Shown: positions 37,775 to 46,909, numbered from the stretch's first letter. The stretch is DNA of 64,000 nt from Helicobacteraceae bacterium (GCA_027063225.1 JAMOSG010000039.1:1-64000); one strand, 5' to 3'. Notes: a model not told the origin generated them from the letters alone. Translations and numbers: made by a program.

Positions 37775-38899
37775 TTGAAATCTATTATTTTACTATTTTT
37801 ATTTCCTTTTTTGCTTTTAGCAAATGTAAATTATATGTCTAATTACAACAAAGAGTTAGCCCTTTTAGAGTCCTTAGATATAGAACCATCTTTTTTATAT
37901 GACCCTTTGATGGAGAATATTCGTATATCAAATAGCTCTGAAGATAAAAACAAATATTTCTTCGATGCATTTGATAGTGCGTACCTTTTTATTCCAACAA
38001 TTAAAAATATTTTAGTAAAAAATGGGATTCCAAAAGAGTTTTTATATTTAGCTATGACAGAATCTAACTTCTCTGCAAAAGCACACTCTAACAAAAAAGC
38101 AGCTGGACTTTGGCAGTTTATGCCAGCAACAGCAAAAGATTATGGATTAAAAATTAACACTTATGTAGATGAAAGAAGAGATCTTATTAAATCTACAAAA
38201 GCAGCAGCAAAGTTTTTGAATCAACTTCATAAACAATTTGGAAAGTGGTATTTAGCTGCTATTGCCTATAACTGTGGGGCTGGAAGGCTTTCAAGAGCTA
38301 TTAAAAAAGCGGGAAGTGATGATATTCGTGTGTTACTAGATGAAAAGAAAAAATATATTCCACGTGAAAGTCGTAACTACATACGTAAGATTGTTGCATT
38401 TGCTTTAATGGGGAACGACGAAGAGTTTTTACTCTCTAGCCGTTATGAGCACCTTTTAAATGTTGCGAACACTTACAATGTAACAACACTCTCTTTACCA
38501 GCTGGTGTTTCTTTGGCATATTTAGCAGATATTTTAGATATGCCACTAGAGGAGCTTAAAAAGCTTAATAGACATTTGAGATATGGCTTTGTTCCACCAA
38601 ATGTAAAAAGTTATTCTGTTTATATCCCTTATGAAAAACTTTCTTTATTTAAACGTCGTTATGAAAATAAAAAAATAAGAAACTTTTATTATGTTCATGA
38701 GGTTAAGTCTGGTGAAAACTTAAGTATATTAGCAAGACGTTATGGTGTACCATATAAAGCTATTATGCGTTTTAACCATTTAAAATCTACTTTTTTAAGA
38801 GTAAAACAAAAGCTTGTTATTCCTGTAGTGAAAAAAGTTTCTTCATCAAAAGTTGGAAAAAGAAAAAATGTAAATTATTATGTTAGGAATGAGATTTAA
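37775..38899 (+). CDS. mltD: Membrane-bound lytic murein transglycosylase D-like, with LysM
   Basis: Cleaves peptidoglycan glycan strands. 374 residues with a TTG start. It has an N-terminal signal sequence ending near LLLANV, an SLT domain (residues about 70-200) with the catalytic glutamate in TESNFSAKAHS and the GLWQFMPATAKDYG block, and a C-terminal LysM domain (about 310-355, VKSGENLSILARRYGV). Its final base overlaps the ATG of rlpA, so translation is coupled. Confidence 0.9.
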   Translation: MKSIILLFLFPFLLLANVNYMSNYNKELALLESLDIEPSFLYDPLMENIRISNSSEDKNKYFFDAFDSAYLFIPTIKNILVKNGIPKEFLYLAMTESNFSAKAHSNKKAAGLWQFMPATAKDYGLKINTYVDERRDLIKSTKAAAKFLNQLHKQFGKWYLAAIAYNCGAGRLSRAIKKAGSDDIRVLLDEKKKYIPRESRNYIRKIVAFALMGNDEEFLLSSRYEHLLNVANTYNVTTLSLPAGVSLAYLADILDMPLEELKKLNRHLRYGFVPPNVKSYSVYIPYEKLSLFKRRYENKKIRNFYYVHEVKSGENLSILARRYGVPYKAIMRFNHLKSTFLRVKQKLVIPVVKKVSSSKVGKRKNVNYYVRNEI

Positions 38900-39738
38900 T
38901 GAAGCTTTTTTTTGTTGCATTATTGATAAGTTCTTTGTTTATTGGGTGTAGTACACGTGGAAAAGGAGTGTATAAAGTTCATTATGATGATATAGATAGA
39001 TTTTATGATGATGAAACACCAAACAATAAAGAGTACTCACACTATACAATGAGACCATATACAATTAAAGGTGTACGCTATTATCCAACACCTGTAAATA
39101 TTGGGGATATTTTTTATGGTCGTGCTAGTTGGTATGGTCCAGATTTTCATGGTAAGTTAACATCAAATGGTGAGAAGTACAATATGTACTCTATGACAGC
39201 AGCACATAAAACTTTACCAATGAATACGATAGTAGAAGTAACAAACAGAGCCAATGGTAGAAAGGTTCGAGTGCGTATTAATGACCGTGGACCATTTGTA
39301 GCAAGTCGTATTATTGACCTTTCTAAAGCAGCAGCAAGAAAGTTAGATATGATAAAAACAGGGACTGCCTCCGTAAAATTAAAGGTGGTAGGGTTTGCAA
39401 AGAAAAAATCAACAAAAAAAAGTTCACGCAAACGTGTTGTGCATAAAAAAAGAGTCACGAAAAATCGTTATACTTATAAAAAACCAGTAAAAAAGGTACA
39501 AAGAGGGAACTATGCTTTACAAATTGCCTCTTTTTCAAGAATTGATGGTGCACTTGCAATGCAAGAGCGTTACAATGGGATAGATGGTTATAAAACGGTT
39601 ATTAAAGATGTAGAAGATGAGTATGGACGTATTTTTAAAGTGATTTTAAAAGGTTTTAAGTCAAGACAAGAGGCATTAAACTATAGAGATAAATCAGATT
39701 TTCGCTATGCTTTTGTAATTAGAGAGGATGAAGAATGA
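38899..39738 (+). CDS. rlpA: Septal ring lytic transglycosylase RlpA-like lipoprotein
   Basis: A 279-residue lipoprotein: lipobox LFIGC with acylated C17, a double-psi beta-barrel domain (residues about 75-165) with GRASWYGPDFHGKLTSNGE and RINDRGPF, a lysine-rich linker, and a C-terminal SPOR domain (about 205-275, YALQIASFSRIDGA) that binds denuded glycan at the septum. RlpA cleaves stem-peptide-free glycan in Pseudomonas. It is coupled to mltD upstream and hisB downstream. Confidence 0.92.
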   Translation: MKLFFVALLISSLFIGCSTRGKGVYKVHYDDIDRFYDDETPNNKEYSHYTMRPYTIKGVRYYPTPVNIGDIFYGRASWYGPDFHGKLTSNGEKYNMYSMTAAHKTLPMNTIVEVTNRANGRKVRVRINDRGPFVASRIIDLSKAAARKLDMIKTGTASVKLKVVGFAKKKSTKKSSRKRVVHKKRVTKNRYTYKKPVKKVQRGNYALQIASFSRIDGALAMQERYNGIDGYKTVIKDVEDEYGRIFKVILKGFKSRQEALNYRDKSDFRYAFVIREDEE

Positions 39739-40307
39739 GAACAAAAACAAGAACAACTAAAGAGACAGATATTACTATTTCATTGGAGCTTTTTGGAACG
39801 GGTAAGAGTAAAATTAACAGTGGTGTAGGTTTTTTAGATCATATGCTTGAGAGTTTTGCAAAACATTCACTTATAGATTTAGAGATAACTTGTAAAGGTG
39901 ATACACACATAGATGATCATCACAGTGTAGAAGATATTGGGATTGTACTTGGAAGTTTATTTGCAGAGGTTATCTACCCTGTAAAAGAGATGGAGCGTTT
40001 TGGAAGTGCAAATTTAGTGATGGATGAAGCGTGTGTAAGTTGTGACTTAGACTTAAGTAACCGTCCATTTATTGTTTTTGAACTTAATTTACAAGGGAAA
40101 GTTGGCAATTTCGATACTGAACTTGTAGAGGAATTTTTTAGAGCATTTGTTCTTAATGCAAAAATTAGTGCACATATTATTCAGCTACGTGGAAAAAATC
40201 AGCACCACATTATAGAGGCAGCTTTTAAAGCTTTAGCGGTAGCATTACGTCGTGCAACTACAAAGAATGAGCGTATAGGGATCCCTAGTACGAAAGATGT
40301 ATTATGA
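39735..40307 (+). CDS. hisB: Imidazoleglycerol-phosphate dehydratase
   Basis: Sixth step of histidine synthesis. 190 residues, monofunctional (no N-terminal phosphatase as in E. coli). The metal sites are FLDHMLESFAKHS, DTHIDDHHSVEDIGI and AHIIQLRGKNQHHIIEAAFK. It overlaps both neighbours by 4 nt, so it is embedded in an envelope-biogenesis operon rather than a histidine operon. Confidence 0.96.
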   Translation: MRTKTRTTKETDITISLELFGTGKSKINSGVGFLDHMLESFAKHSLIDLEITCKGDTHIDDHHSVEDIGIVLGSLFAEVIYPVKEMERFGSANLVMDEACVSCDLDLSNRPFIVFELNLQGKVGNFDTELVEEFFRAFVLNAKISAHIIQLRGKNQHHIIEAAFKALAVALRRATTKNERIGIPSTKDVL

Positions 40308-40798
40308 TTAAATTACTTGTTTTAGATGTAGATGGGTGTATGACAGATGGAAAAATTGTTTATGATGCTAATGGTGTAGAGAGTAAAAGTTTTAACGTTA
40401 AAGATGGTTTAGCTATTACTACATGGATAAAAATGGGTAATGATGTAGCTATTATCACTGGCAGAAAATCAACTATTGTAGAAAAAAGAGCAAAAGAGTT
40501 GGGGATTGTTCATCTGTTTCAAGGTGTAAAAGATAAACAAAAAGTTTTAGAAAAACTTTTACATGCACTACAGATAAAACTTAGTGAAGTAGCAGCAATA
40601 GGGGATGATTTAAATGATTACCATATGCTTCAAAGTGTTGCTAAGAGTTTTACACCAAATAATGGTGTAAAAGAGATTAGAGAGATTGTAGATGTTGTAC
40701 TTCAAGCCAAAGGTGGTGAGGGTGCAGTTCGTGAGATGATAGACTCAATAGTTGAGCAAAACAATCAAAAAGAGGCATTTTTAGCACACTGGTTATGA
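40304..40798 (+). CDS. kdsC: 3-deoxy-D-manno-octulosonate 8-phosphate phosphatase
   Basis: Releases phosphate from KDO-8-P for lipopolysaccharide core synthesis. 164 residues, C0-type HAD fold. The nucleophile is in LLVLDVDGCMTDGKI (DxD with the conserved CMTDG), AIITGR is motif II, and GDDLNDYHML carries the metal-binding Asp residues. Overlaps hisB and lptC by 4 nt, next to other LPS genes, as in E. coli (kdsC-lptC-lptA). Confidence 0.94.
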   Translation: MIKLLVLDVDGCMTDGKIVYDANGVESKSFNVKDGLAITTWIKMGNDVAIITGRKSTIVEKRAKELGIVHLFQGVKDKQKVLEKLLHALQIKLSEVAAIGDDLNDYHMLQSVAKSFTPNNGVKEIREIVDVVLQAKGGEGAVREMIDSIVEQNNQKEAFLAHWL

Positions 40799-41313
40799 AT
40801 ATAAATATATTTTTTCTCTTCATTATTACTGTTTTATTTGGTGTTTATTTTGGTTTTAAACCTTTAGATATAGCATTGAAAAAGCAGGAGCAACTACCAC
40901 TTGTAGAGTTAAGTAATTTTACACTTTATGAGGTAGATAGAGTAAAGTTAAGAACACAATTAACAGCTAAAGATGCAAAAAAATTTGAAGATCGTTATGA
41001 GATTCAAAATATAGATTATACAGATAACAAAAAAGATTTTTTAGTAAATATTCAAGCTCAAAAGGCTATCTATAAAGATAACAATATCTTTTTAAACGGG
41101 GATATCTCTTTTGTACGTGAAGATGGTTTTACTTTTCATACCCAATCGGCAAAATATGAAAAAAAAGATGATCTTCTTACAATAAAAGGGAAGTTTTTTG
41201 CGAAAAATAAAGATAGCAATATGAGTGGAGAAAACCTTTTATATAAAATCGATGATGAAGTTGTAGAGTCTAGAAATATAAAAATAGTTTATGATTTGAA
41301 AGAGAGTTTATAG
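40795..41313 (+). CDS. lptC: LPS export protein LptC
   Basis: Inner-membrane-anchored periplasmic protein that passes lipopolysaccharide from LptB2FG to LptA. 172 residues with one N-terminal membrane helix (IFFLFIITVLFGVYFGF) and a beta-jellyroll region containing ELSNFTLYEVD-like and GDISFVREDGFTFHTQSAKYE segments. Assignment rests on topology, size and position between kdsC and lptA. Confidence 0.82.
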   Translation: MNINIFFLFIITVLFGVYFGFKPLDIALKKQEQLPLVELSNFTLYEVDRVKLRTQLTAKDAKKFEDRYEIQNIDYTDNKKDFLVNIQAQKAIYKDNNIFLNGDISFVREDGFTFHTQSAKYEKKDDLLTIKGKFFAKNKDSNMSGENLLYKIDDEVVESRNIKIVYDLKESL

Positions 41314-41315
41314 GT

Positions 41316-41774
41316 ATGAGATGGTTTTTATTATTATCTTTATTGAGTGTTTTTGTGGTGGCACAAGAGTTAAAAATAGAGGCAGAGTTTTTTAAAGTAG
41401 ATGAGAAAAAAGGGGTTTCTTTTTTTCGTGGGAATGTGCATATTAAAAAACAAAATGATGAGTTAAATGCTTCAGAGGTATATATTTATACAGATAAAAA
41501 CCATAAACCTACAAAATTTCAAGCACAGGGTGATGTTTCCTTTGCTATTGAAACAAAAAAACATGAAAAATACAGAGGCAAAGCACAAAAGGTTATTTAT
41601 ATTCCAAAAACAAAAGCGTATTCATTCTTTGGAGATGTACACCTTATGCAGGTAGATAAACAAAAAGAGATAAAAGGTGATGAAGTGGTTTTACAAACAG
41701 TAGATGGTAAAGCGTATGCAAAGGGTAAAAAAAGTGGCCCTGTTATAATGATATTTGATATAGGTGAGGAGTAA
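41316..41774 (+). CDS. lptA: LPS transport periplasmic protein LptA
   Basis: Periplasmic bridge protein carrying lipopolysaccharide to the outer membrane. 152 residues with a cleavable signal (ending near VVAQE) and an OstA/LptA beta-jellyroll: FFKVDEKKGVSFFRGNV, YIYTDKNHKPTKFQAQG, GDEVVLQTVDGKAYAKG. It starts 2 nt after lptC. Confidence 0.85.
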   Translation: MRWFLLLSLLSVFVVAQELKIEAEFFKVDEKKGVSFFRGNVHIKKQNDELNASEVYIYTDKNHKPTKFQAQGDVSFAIETKKHEKYRGKAQKVIYIPKTKAYSFFGDVHLMQVDKQKEIKGDEVVLQTVDGKAYAKGKKSGPVIMIFDIGEE

Positions 41775-41776
41775 AA

Positions 41777-42412
41777 ATGGTAGAGATTGTAGATGCGAAG
41801 TTTATAACATCAGCACCAAATGTAAAGTTAGCACCACCTTCAGATGAACAAAATGAAGTTGCTTTTATGGCAAGATCGAATGTTGGTAAAAGTTCATTAC
41901 TTAATGCTCTTACTAATCATAAAAATTTAGCAAAAGTTTCTTCAACACCAGGAAAAACAAAACTGATTAACTATTTTGATGTTACATTTTTAAATAGAGA
42001 AGATTCTTCAAAAACAATAGCGAAATTTGTAGATTTACCAGGATTTGGTTATGCAAAGGTTTCAAAGTCTCAAAAGCATGACTGGGAAAAAAACTTAACA
42101 GATTATATTACAAAACGTAAAAATATTAAGATTTTTATTCACCTTATAGATTCTCGCCATCCTCATTTAGAGATAGATAGAGATGTTGCAGAGTTTTTGG
42201 TAAACAATGCAGATGAGAGTCAATATATTGTACAAATTTTTACAAAAATAGATAAACTCAATCAAAAAGAGCAAAATGCTCTAAGACGTGAATTTCCAAA
42301 TGCTTTAATGGTTTCTAGTGCAAAAAAGAGGGGTTTACACAAGGTAATACAACTTATTTATGATATTTTGCATGAAGAAGAGATTCAAGAGGAAGTAGAT
42401 GAAGCTCTGTAG
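41777..42412 (+). CDS. engB: Ribosome biogenesis GTPase YihA/EngB
   Basis: GTPase for large ribosomal subunit assembly. 211 residues. G1 is in ARSNVGKSSLLNAL, G2/G3 region in STPGKTKLINYF and DLPGFGYAKVS, G4 in FTKIDK and G5 in VSSAKKRG. It starts 2 nt after lptA and overlaps the next gene by 14 nt. Confidence 0.95.
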   Translation: MVEIVDAKFITSAPNVKLAPPSDEQNEVAFMARSNVGKSSLLNALTNHKNLAKVSSTPGKTKLINYFDVTFLNREDSSKTIAKFVDLPGFGYAKVSKSQKHDWEKNLTDYITKRKNIKIFIHLIDSRHPHLEIDRDVAEFLVNNADESQYIVQIFTKIDKLNQKEQNALRREFPNALMVSSAKKRGLHKVIQLIYDILHEEEIQEEVDEAL

Positions 42413-42854
42413 TGCAAAACTTAGTGATATTGGTGCTATTCAAAAACTAGTTGCTCAAGAGGTGGAGAGTGGTGTACTTTTACCTAGAAGCGATGATGAA
42501 ATAGCAACAAATATTCGCTCTTATATTCTAGCTTATGAGCAGGAGCGTTTAGTTGGGCTTTGTGCTTTACATATCCACACCCAAGAGTTAGCGGAGATTC
42601 GCTCATTAATTGTAGATAAAGATTTCCGCTGTGCTGGTATTGGGAAAGAGTTGGTTTTAAAAAGTATAGCAAATGCACAAAAGTTAGGGTTAAAACGTCT
42701 TCTTTGTTTAACATATCAAGATCAGTTTTTTAAACTTTTAGGGTTTGAAGAGATTCCAAAAGAATCGATTCCTGAACATAAAATTTGGGCAGATTGCATC
42801 AAATGTAAACATTTTCCTATATGCAACGAAATATCTCTGATAAAAAAACTTTAA
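42399..42854 (+). CDS. GNAT acetyltransferase, short ArgA-like
   Basis: 151 residues with a GNAT fold. The acetyl-CoA loop is RCAGIGKELV (Q/RxxGxG/A), preceded by LAEIRSLIVDKDF. A C-terminal cysteine cluster (C-x2-C-x5-C in DCIKCKHFPIC) is typical of the short N-acetylglutamate synthases of many bacteria, so a role in arginine synthesis is likely but unproven. It overlaps engB by 14 nt and the mreD-like gene by 34 nt. Confidence 0.78.
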   Translation: MKLCSAKLSDIGAIQKLVAQEVESGVLLPRSDDEIATNIRSYILAYEQERLVGLCALHIHTQELAEIRSLIVDKDFRCAGIGKELVLKSIANAQKLGLKRLLCLTYQDQFFKLLGFEEIPKESIPEHKIWADCIKCKHFPICNEISLIKKL

Positions 42855-43273
42855 AACAAATTGGATATCTTTTTGCTTTTATTCTCTATGAGAGTTTAAG
42901 TAGTATCTATCTTTTTTTACCACCCCTTTTTTCTGTACTTTTTTTCCTTTATGTAAGTGCATTGAAACAACATAAAAACTTCACACTTTTTTTGATTATT
43001 TTGGCACTTTTATTTTTTGAAGCAGATAAAGGTTACACAGCATTTAGTTCCATTTTGTATTTTACACTGATTGCAAAGTTTGTAATGCCAAAAGTTGTAC
43101 AAAATTTTGGATGTAGTGGGTGTATTCGCTTTAGTTATGTATTTTTTGCATATATTGGGTTTTATTTTGTCTCTTTATTCCTTGCAAATATTTTTATGGC
43201 ACAGCCTCCAGAGTTTAGTTATTATATAATTTACTATATAGTAGTAGAATTCTTTTTTGTGAGCTTATTATGA
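42821..43273 (+). CDS. Membrane protein in the position of MreD
   Basis: 150 residues with about five hydrophobic helices and little else. It sits directly before mrdA (4-nt overlap), where rod-shape protein MreD is often found, and has the size of MreD. Sequence similarity cannot be judged by eye, and mreB and mreC are not in the window. The start overlaps the GNAT gene by 34 nt; a later start may be used. Confidence 0.5.
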   Translation: MQRNISDKKTLKQIGYLFAFILYESLSSIYLFLPPLFSVLFFLYVSALKQHKNFTLFLIILALLFFEADKGYTAFSSILYFTLIAKFVMPKVVQNFGCSGCIRFSYVFFAYIGFYFVSLFLANIFMAQPPEFSYYIIYYIVVEFFFVSLL

Positions 43274-45054
43274 GATTACGTATTTTACTTTTTATCTTTT
43301 TTTCTGTTTGGATAGCTCTTTTGGTAAGAGTTTTTAATTTAGCTATTGAATCAAATAGTTATTATGAAAAACTAAGTCTTAACAATACGATTAAAATAGA
43401 GAAAATTGCACCTGTAAGAGGGGAAATACTCGATAGAAACAATAAACCTATTGCTATTAATCAGTTAGGTTTTAAAATACAGTTAAAACCTCATCTTCGT
43501 TCAAAACGTAAAATAAAAGAGTTTCAAAAAGAGGTGGATCTTTTAGTTCACTATTTTCCTGAACTTAAGAAAGAGAAAATTATTAAAAACTATAAGAAAA
43601 AAGACTCTTTTTATAATCATAATTTTATAGATGTTGTTAGTTTTATCCCCTATAAAAAAATGATGCCTGTCTATTCTCTTTTAAATCTACGTGAAAATAT
43701 TAAGATTGTTTCTGCACCAAAACGTTATTACCCTTATGGGCATATAGGTGCTCATATGATAGGCTACGTTGCACGTGCAAATCGACGTGATATTGGAGAT
43801 GATGAGCTTTTAGAGCTTATTGGGCATATTGGAAAAACAGGTTTAGAAAAATATTATAACACTTACTTGCAAGGGGAAGCAGGTTATAGAAAAATAAAAG
43901 TAAATGCAAGTAACCAAGAGATAGAGGAACTCTCAAGTAAAGACCCAATAGAAAATAGAAAACTAAAACTAACACTCGATATGGAACTTGAAAAGTATAT
44001 AGATAAACTTTTTAAGAAAAAATCGGGTGCAGTTGTAGTTATGGGTGTTGATGGTTCGATTTTAGCTGCAAGCAGTTACCCTAATTATGATTTAAATATT
44101 TTTGTAAATGGAATGTCTTATAAGATGTACAATGACTTAGCAACAAACCCTGAACACCCCTTTACAAACAAACTTGTTCATGGGCTTTATCCACCTGGTT
44201 CTACCATAAAAACTGGTTTGGGACTTTTGTATATTACAACAAAGTTAAATGAGAAATGGAGTGTTTATTGTAAGTCTAATTTTCCAATGAGTGGAAGGAT
44301 ATTTCGTTGTTGGAAAAAAAGAGGACATGGAAGAACAAATGTTGTAAAAGCGATACGTGAGAGTTGTGATGACTATTTTTACAAAGGGAGTGTAGAGATA
44401 GGGAATATGGCAATGAGCAAAGCTTTGAAGAGATATGGTCTTGGTAAAAAAACAGGTATAGATTTACCAAATGAGTTTATTGGTGTTGTTCCTTCACGTG
44501 AATGGAAAATGAGAAAGTATAATCGTGCTTGGAATATTGGAGAAACACTTAATACTGCCATTGGGCAGGGGGATTTTTTGGTAACACCTATTCAAATTGC
44601 ACAATTTACTGCTTTGTTAGCAACAGGAAAACTTCCACGTCCCCATTTTGCTAAAGAGATAGGCTCAAAAGAGGTAAAAGCAGAATATGAAGATGTTTTA
44701 ACGCCAAAAGAGAAGAAAAAACTTCCTATTATTCAAAAAGCGATGTATCAAGTGTGTAATTCTCCACATGGAACAGCGCACCATTATCTCTCTTTAGATG
44801 GGATGAAAATAGCAGGTAAAACAGGAACAGCACAGGTTATTGGGATTAAGCAAGATATTAAAAAAAGAAAGTTAGAGCATGAACTTGCATACTATAAACG
44901 CTCCCACGCATGGTTTACAACCTATGGACCATACAAAAATCCACAATATATTGTTCTTGTAATGGTAGAACATGGTGGGCATGGTGGACATGCAGCAGGA
45001 GCTATAGTTTCAAAGATATATAAAAAGTTAAGAGAACTTCATTATATTAAATAG
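43270..45054 (+). CDS. mrdA: Penicillin-binding protein 2
   Basis: Peptidoglycan transpeptidase of the elongasome. 594 residues: one N-terminal membrane helix, a PBP dimerisation domain with APVRGEILDRNNKPIA, and the transpeptidase domain. The active-site motifs are STIK (near residue 310, in PPGSTIKTG), SCD-type in RESCDDYF and KTG in AGKTGTAQ. It closes the envelope operon and overlaps the mreD-like gene by 4 nt. Confidence 0.95.
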   Translation: MRLRILLFIFFSVWIALLVRVFNLAIESNSYYEKLSLNNTIKIEKIAPVRGEILDRNNKPIAINQLGFKIQLKPHLRSKRKIKEFQKEVDLLVHYFPELKKEKIIKNYKKKDSFYNHNFIDVVSFIPYKKMMPVYSLLNLRENIKIVSAPKRYYPYGHIGAHMIGYVARANRRDIGDDELLELIGHIGKTGLEKYYNTYLQGEAGYRKIKVNASNQEIEELSSKDPIENRKLKLTLDMELEKYIDKLFKKKSGAVVVMGVDGSILAASSYPNYDLNIFVNGMSYKMYNDLATNPEHPFTNKLVHGLYPPGSTIKTGLGLLYITTKLNEKWSVYCKSNFPMSGRIFRCWKKRGHGRTNVVKAIRESCDDYFYKGSVEIGNMAMSKALKRYGLGKKTGIDLPNEFIGVVPSREWKMRKYNRAWNIGETLNTAIGQGDFLVTPIQIAQFTALLATGKLPRPHFAKEIGSKEVKAEYEDVLTPKEKKKLPIIQKAMYQVCNSPHGTAHHYLSLDGMKIAGKTGTAQVIGIKQDIKKRKLEHELAYYKRSHAWFTTYGPYKNPQYIVLVMVEHGGHGGHAAGAIVSKIYKKLRELHYIK

Positions 45055-45060
45055 ATTTGC

Positions 45061-45066
45061 TATAAT
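45061..45066 (+). promoter_or_regulatory. Putative extended -10 box for yebC
   Basis: TG-C-TATAAT 32 nt upstream of the yebC ATG and immediately after mrdA. Confidence 0.5.
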
Positions 45067-45098
45067 TGCAAAAGAAAATCATTCAAGGAAAGAATTTT

Positions 45099-45809
45099 AT
45101 GGGTAGAGCGTTTGAATATAGAAAAGCAGCGAAACTAAAAAGATGGGGAAATATGTCTAAACTTTTCCCAAAACATGCTAAAAAAATCACTATTGCAGCA
45201 AAAGATGGTGGGGGTGATCCTGAGTCTAATGCAAAGTTAAGAACAGCTATTTTAAATGCAAAGAGTGACAACGTTCCAAAAGATGTTATTGAAAAGGCTA
45301 TAAAAAGAGCAGCTGGTAAAGATGCTAAAGATATTTTAGAAGTAAACTTTGAAGCAAAAGCACCACATGGTGTTTTACTTTTTATTGAGTGTGCAACAGA
45401 TAACAATACGCGTACAGTTGCAAATGTAAAAAGTATTTTAAACAAAAATGGTGGAGAGCTTTTAACAAATGGTTCACTTGACTTTATGTTCTCAAGAAAA
45501 GCTATTTTTGAGTTTAAATTACCAGAGGGTGTAGATATTGAGGAGCTAGAATTAGAGCTTATTGATGCTGGACTTGAAGAGATTGAAGCCGAAGATGGTG
45601 AGGTTATTGTAACAACTGATTATACTGATTTTGGAAATATGCAAAAAGCACTTGAAGAGCAAGGGATTGAACTTGACAAAGCTGAGCTTCAACGTGTTCC
45701 AAACACTCCTGTAACAATTAGTGAAGAGCAACAAGAGGAAGTTGATAAAATCATAGAAAAACTTGAAGATGATGAAGATGTACAACACGTCTTTACAAAT
45801 ATAGAATAA
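45099..45809 (+). CDS. yebC: YebC/PmpR family translation/transcription factor
   Basis: 236 residues. The N-terminus MGRAFEYRKAAKLKRWG and GGGDPESNAKLRTAI are diagnostic of the YebC/TACO1 family, as is EALAPHGV-like EAKAPHGVLLFIECATDN. Members act in translation of poly-proline stretches and have also been described as transcription factors. The ATG at 45099 follows AAGGAA; a TTG further upstream overlaps the promoter. Confidence 0.94.
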   Translation: MGRAFEYRKAAKLKRWGNMSKLFPKHAKKITIAAKDGGGDPESNAKLRTAILNAKSDNVPKDVIEKAIKRAAGKDAKDILEVNFEAKAPHGVLLFIECATDNNTRTVANVKSILNKNGGELLTNGSLDFMFSRKAIFEFKLPEGVDIEELELELIDAGLEEIEAEDGEVIVTTDYTDFGNMQKALEEQGIELDKAELQRVPNTPVTISEEQQEEVDKIIEKLEDDEDVQHVFTNIE

Positions 45810-45829
45810 TCTCCACAAATTTGTGGAGA
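45810..45829 (+). promoter_or_regulatory. Perfect hairpin covering the yigZ ribosome-binding site
   Basis: TCTCCACAAA / TTTGTGGAGA is a perfect 20-nt inverted repeat starting 1 nt after the yebC stop. Its right arm contains GGAG, the only ribosome-binding site for the ATG at 45836. It is not followed by a T run, so it is not a clear terminator. Confidence 0.55.
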
Positions 45830-45835
45830 GATTTT

Positions 45836-46402
45836 ATGTTTACACTAACTAAAGAGACTTCAACACTTCTTGAAGTAAAACAATCAAAATTTATAGCCCA
45901 TTTAGTTCCATATAGTAACTACGAAGAAACACTCAAACACCTCAAAGCACAACATCCAAAAGCAAGACATTTTGTAGTAGCGTATCGCTATCTTAATGAG
46001 TATGACCAAATAGTGGAACACTCAAGTGATGATGGTGAACCAAAAGGGACATCAGGCAAACCCTCTTTAATGGCACTTAGTGGTGCAGAGCTTATAAATG
46101 TAGGTGTTATCGTAGTTCGTTACTTTGGTGGTACAAAACTAGGTACTGGAGGGCTTGTAAGAGCTTATAGTGATGCGGTAAATTTAGCAATAAATGAAGC
46201 CAATCTTGTTGAGTATGTAAAAACATTTCAAAAGAGCATAGAGATTGCGTATGCGGATGAGCGTTATGTAACATATGAGGCTGAAGCATTTAATGTAAGA
46301 GTGTTAAATAAAGAGTTTGGAAATAATGTTGTTTTTACACTAGAGGCTTCTAAAGAGGAGTTAGAAGCACTTTTGCAAAAGCTAGAGAGGGTTGTGCTTT
46401 AG
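45836..46402 (+). CDS. yigZ: YigZ/IMPACT family protein
   Basis: 188 residues from the ATG at 45836. The UPF0029/IMPACT N-terminal domain is recognised by KQSKFIAHL, DDGEPKGTSGKPSL and VIVVRYFGGTKLGTGGLVRAY; a small ferredoxin-like C-terminal domain follows. The molecular role in bacteria is unsettled; the eukaryotic relative IMPACT acts in translational control. The ribosome site lies in a perfect hairpin between yebC and this gene. Confidence 0.92.
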   Translation: MFTLTKETSTLLEVKQSKFIAHLVPYSNYEETLKHLKAQHPKARHFVVAYRYLNEYDQIVEHSSDDGEPKGTSGKPSLMALSGAELINVGVIVVRYFGGTKLGTGGLVRAYSDAVNLAINEANLVEYVKTFQKSIEIAYADERYVTYEAEAFNVRVLNKEFGNNVVFTLEASKEELEALLQKLERVVL

Positions 46403-46887
46403 CGGTGCTTTCTATGCTTTTGTCTATCTGCTCTTACTGAGCGTTCCCAAAGATAATTTACAAGTAAATACCCACCAATAGAAACTACAACAGAATAAAA
46501 TGCCGTTCCTACATAAAGTGGGATAAAAATATTGTCTATATTGTTTGTAAACCACTCCATTGAGATCTCAACCTCTTCAATTTTAGTGCCTAGAAAAAAT
46601 GAACCTGTTAAATACTCAATATAGTAAAGTGGAGGCATCGTAAAAGGGTTTGTAAGCCAACACATAGCTAAAGCTATTGGGACATTAAACTTCAAAAGTG
46701 GCATCATCGTAATAACAGCTGCCATCTGCATAGGCATAGGGATCATCGCAATAAAAAGACCAACAAAAACAGCATTACTCACCATACGTCTATTGGTTGA
46801 GAGGTATTCAGGGGAGATATGATATTTTTTAATAAATTGTTGGAGCTTTTTATTTTTGCTAACTTTTTTAAGGGCTTTTCGAATCAT
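46399..46887 (-). CDS. DUF2062 membrane protein
   Basis: 162 residues with three hydrophobic segments. The block MIPMPMQMAAV, AMCWLTNPFTMPPLYY is characteristic of DUF2062. Function unknown; relatives are often near glycosyltransferases, which are absent here. It ends 4 nt inside the convergent yigZ. A -10 box (TATAAT, 46910-46915 minus) lies upstream. Confidence 0.82.
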   Translation of the reverse strand: MIRKALKKVSKNKKLQQFIKKYHISPEYLSTNRRMVSNAVFVGLFIAMIPMPMQMAAVITMMPLLKFNVPIALAMCWLTNPFTMPPLYYIEYLTGSFFLGTKIEEVEISMEWFTNNIDNIFIPLYVGTAFYSVVVSIGGYLLVNYLWERSVRADRQKHRKHR

Positions 46888-46909
46888 TATTCAACCAAAT
46901 TTTTTTGTG

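Noticed and set aside
45552-45818. Minus-strand frame opposite yebC, and similar long antisense frames (for example 29795-30253 and 35908-36384)
   Set aside because: They lie wholly opposite strongly conserved genes, and their amino-acid patterns are those of antisense AT-rich codons.
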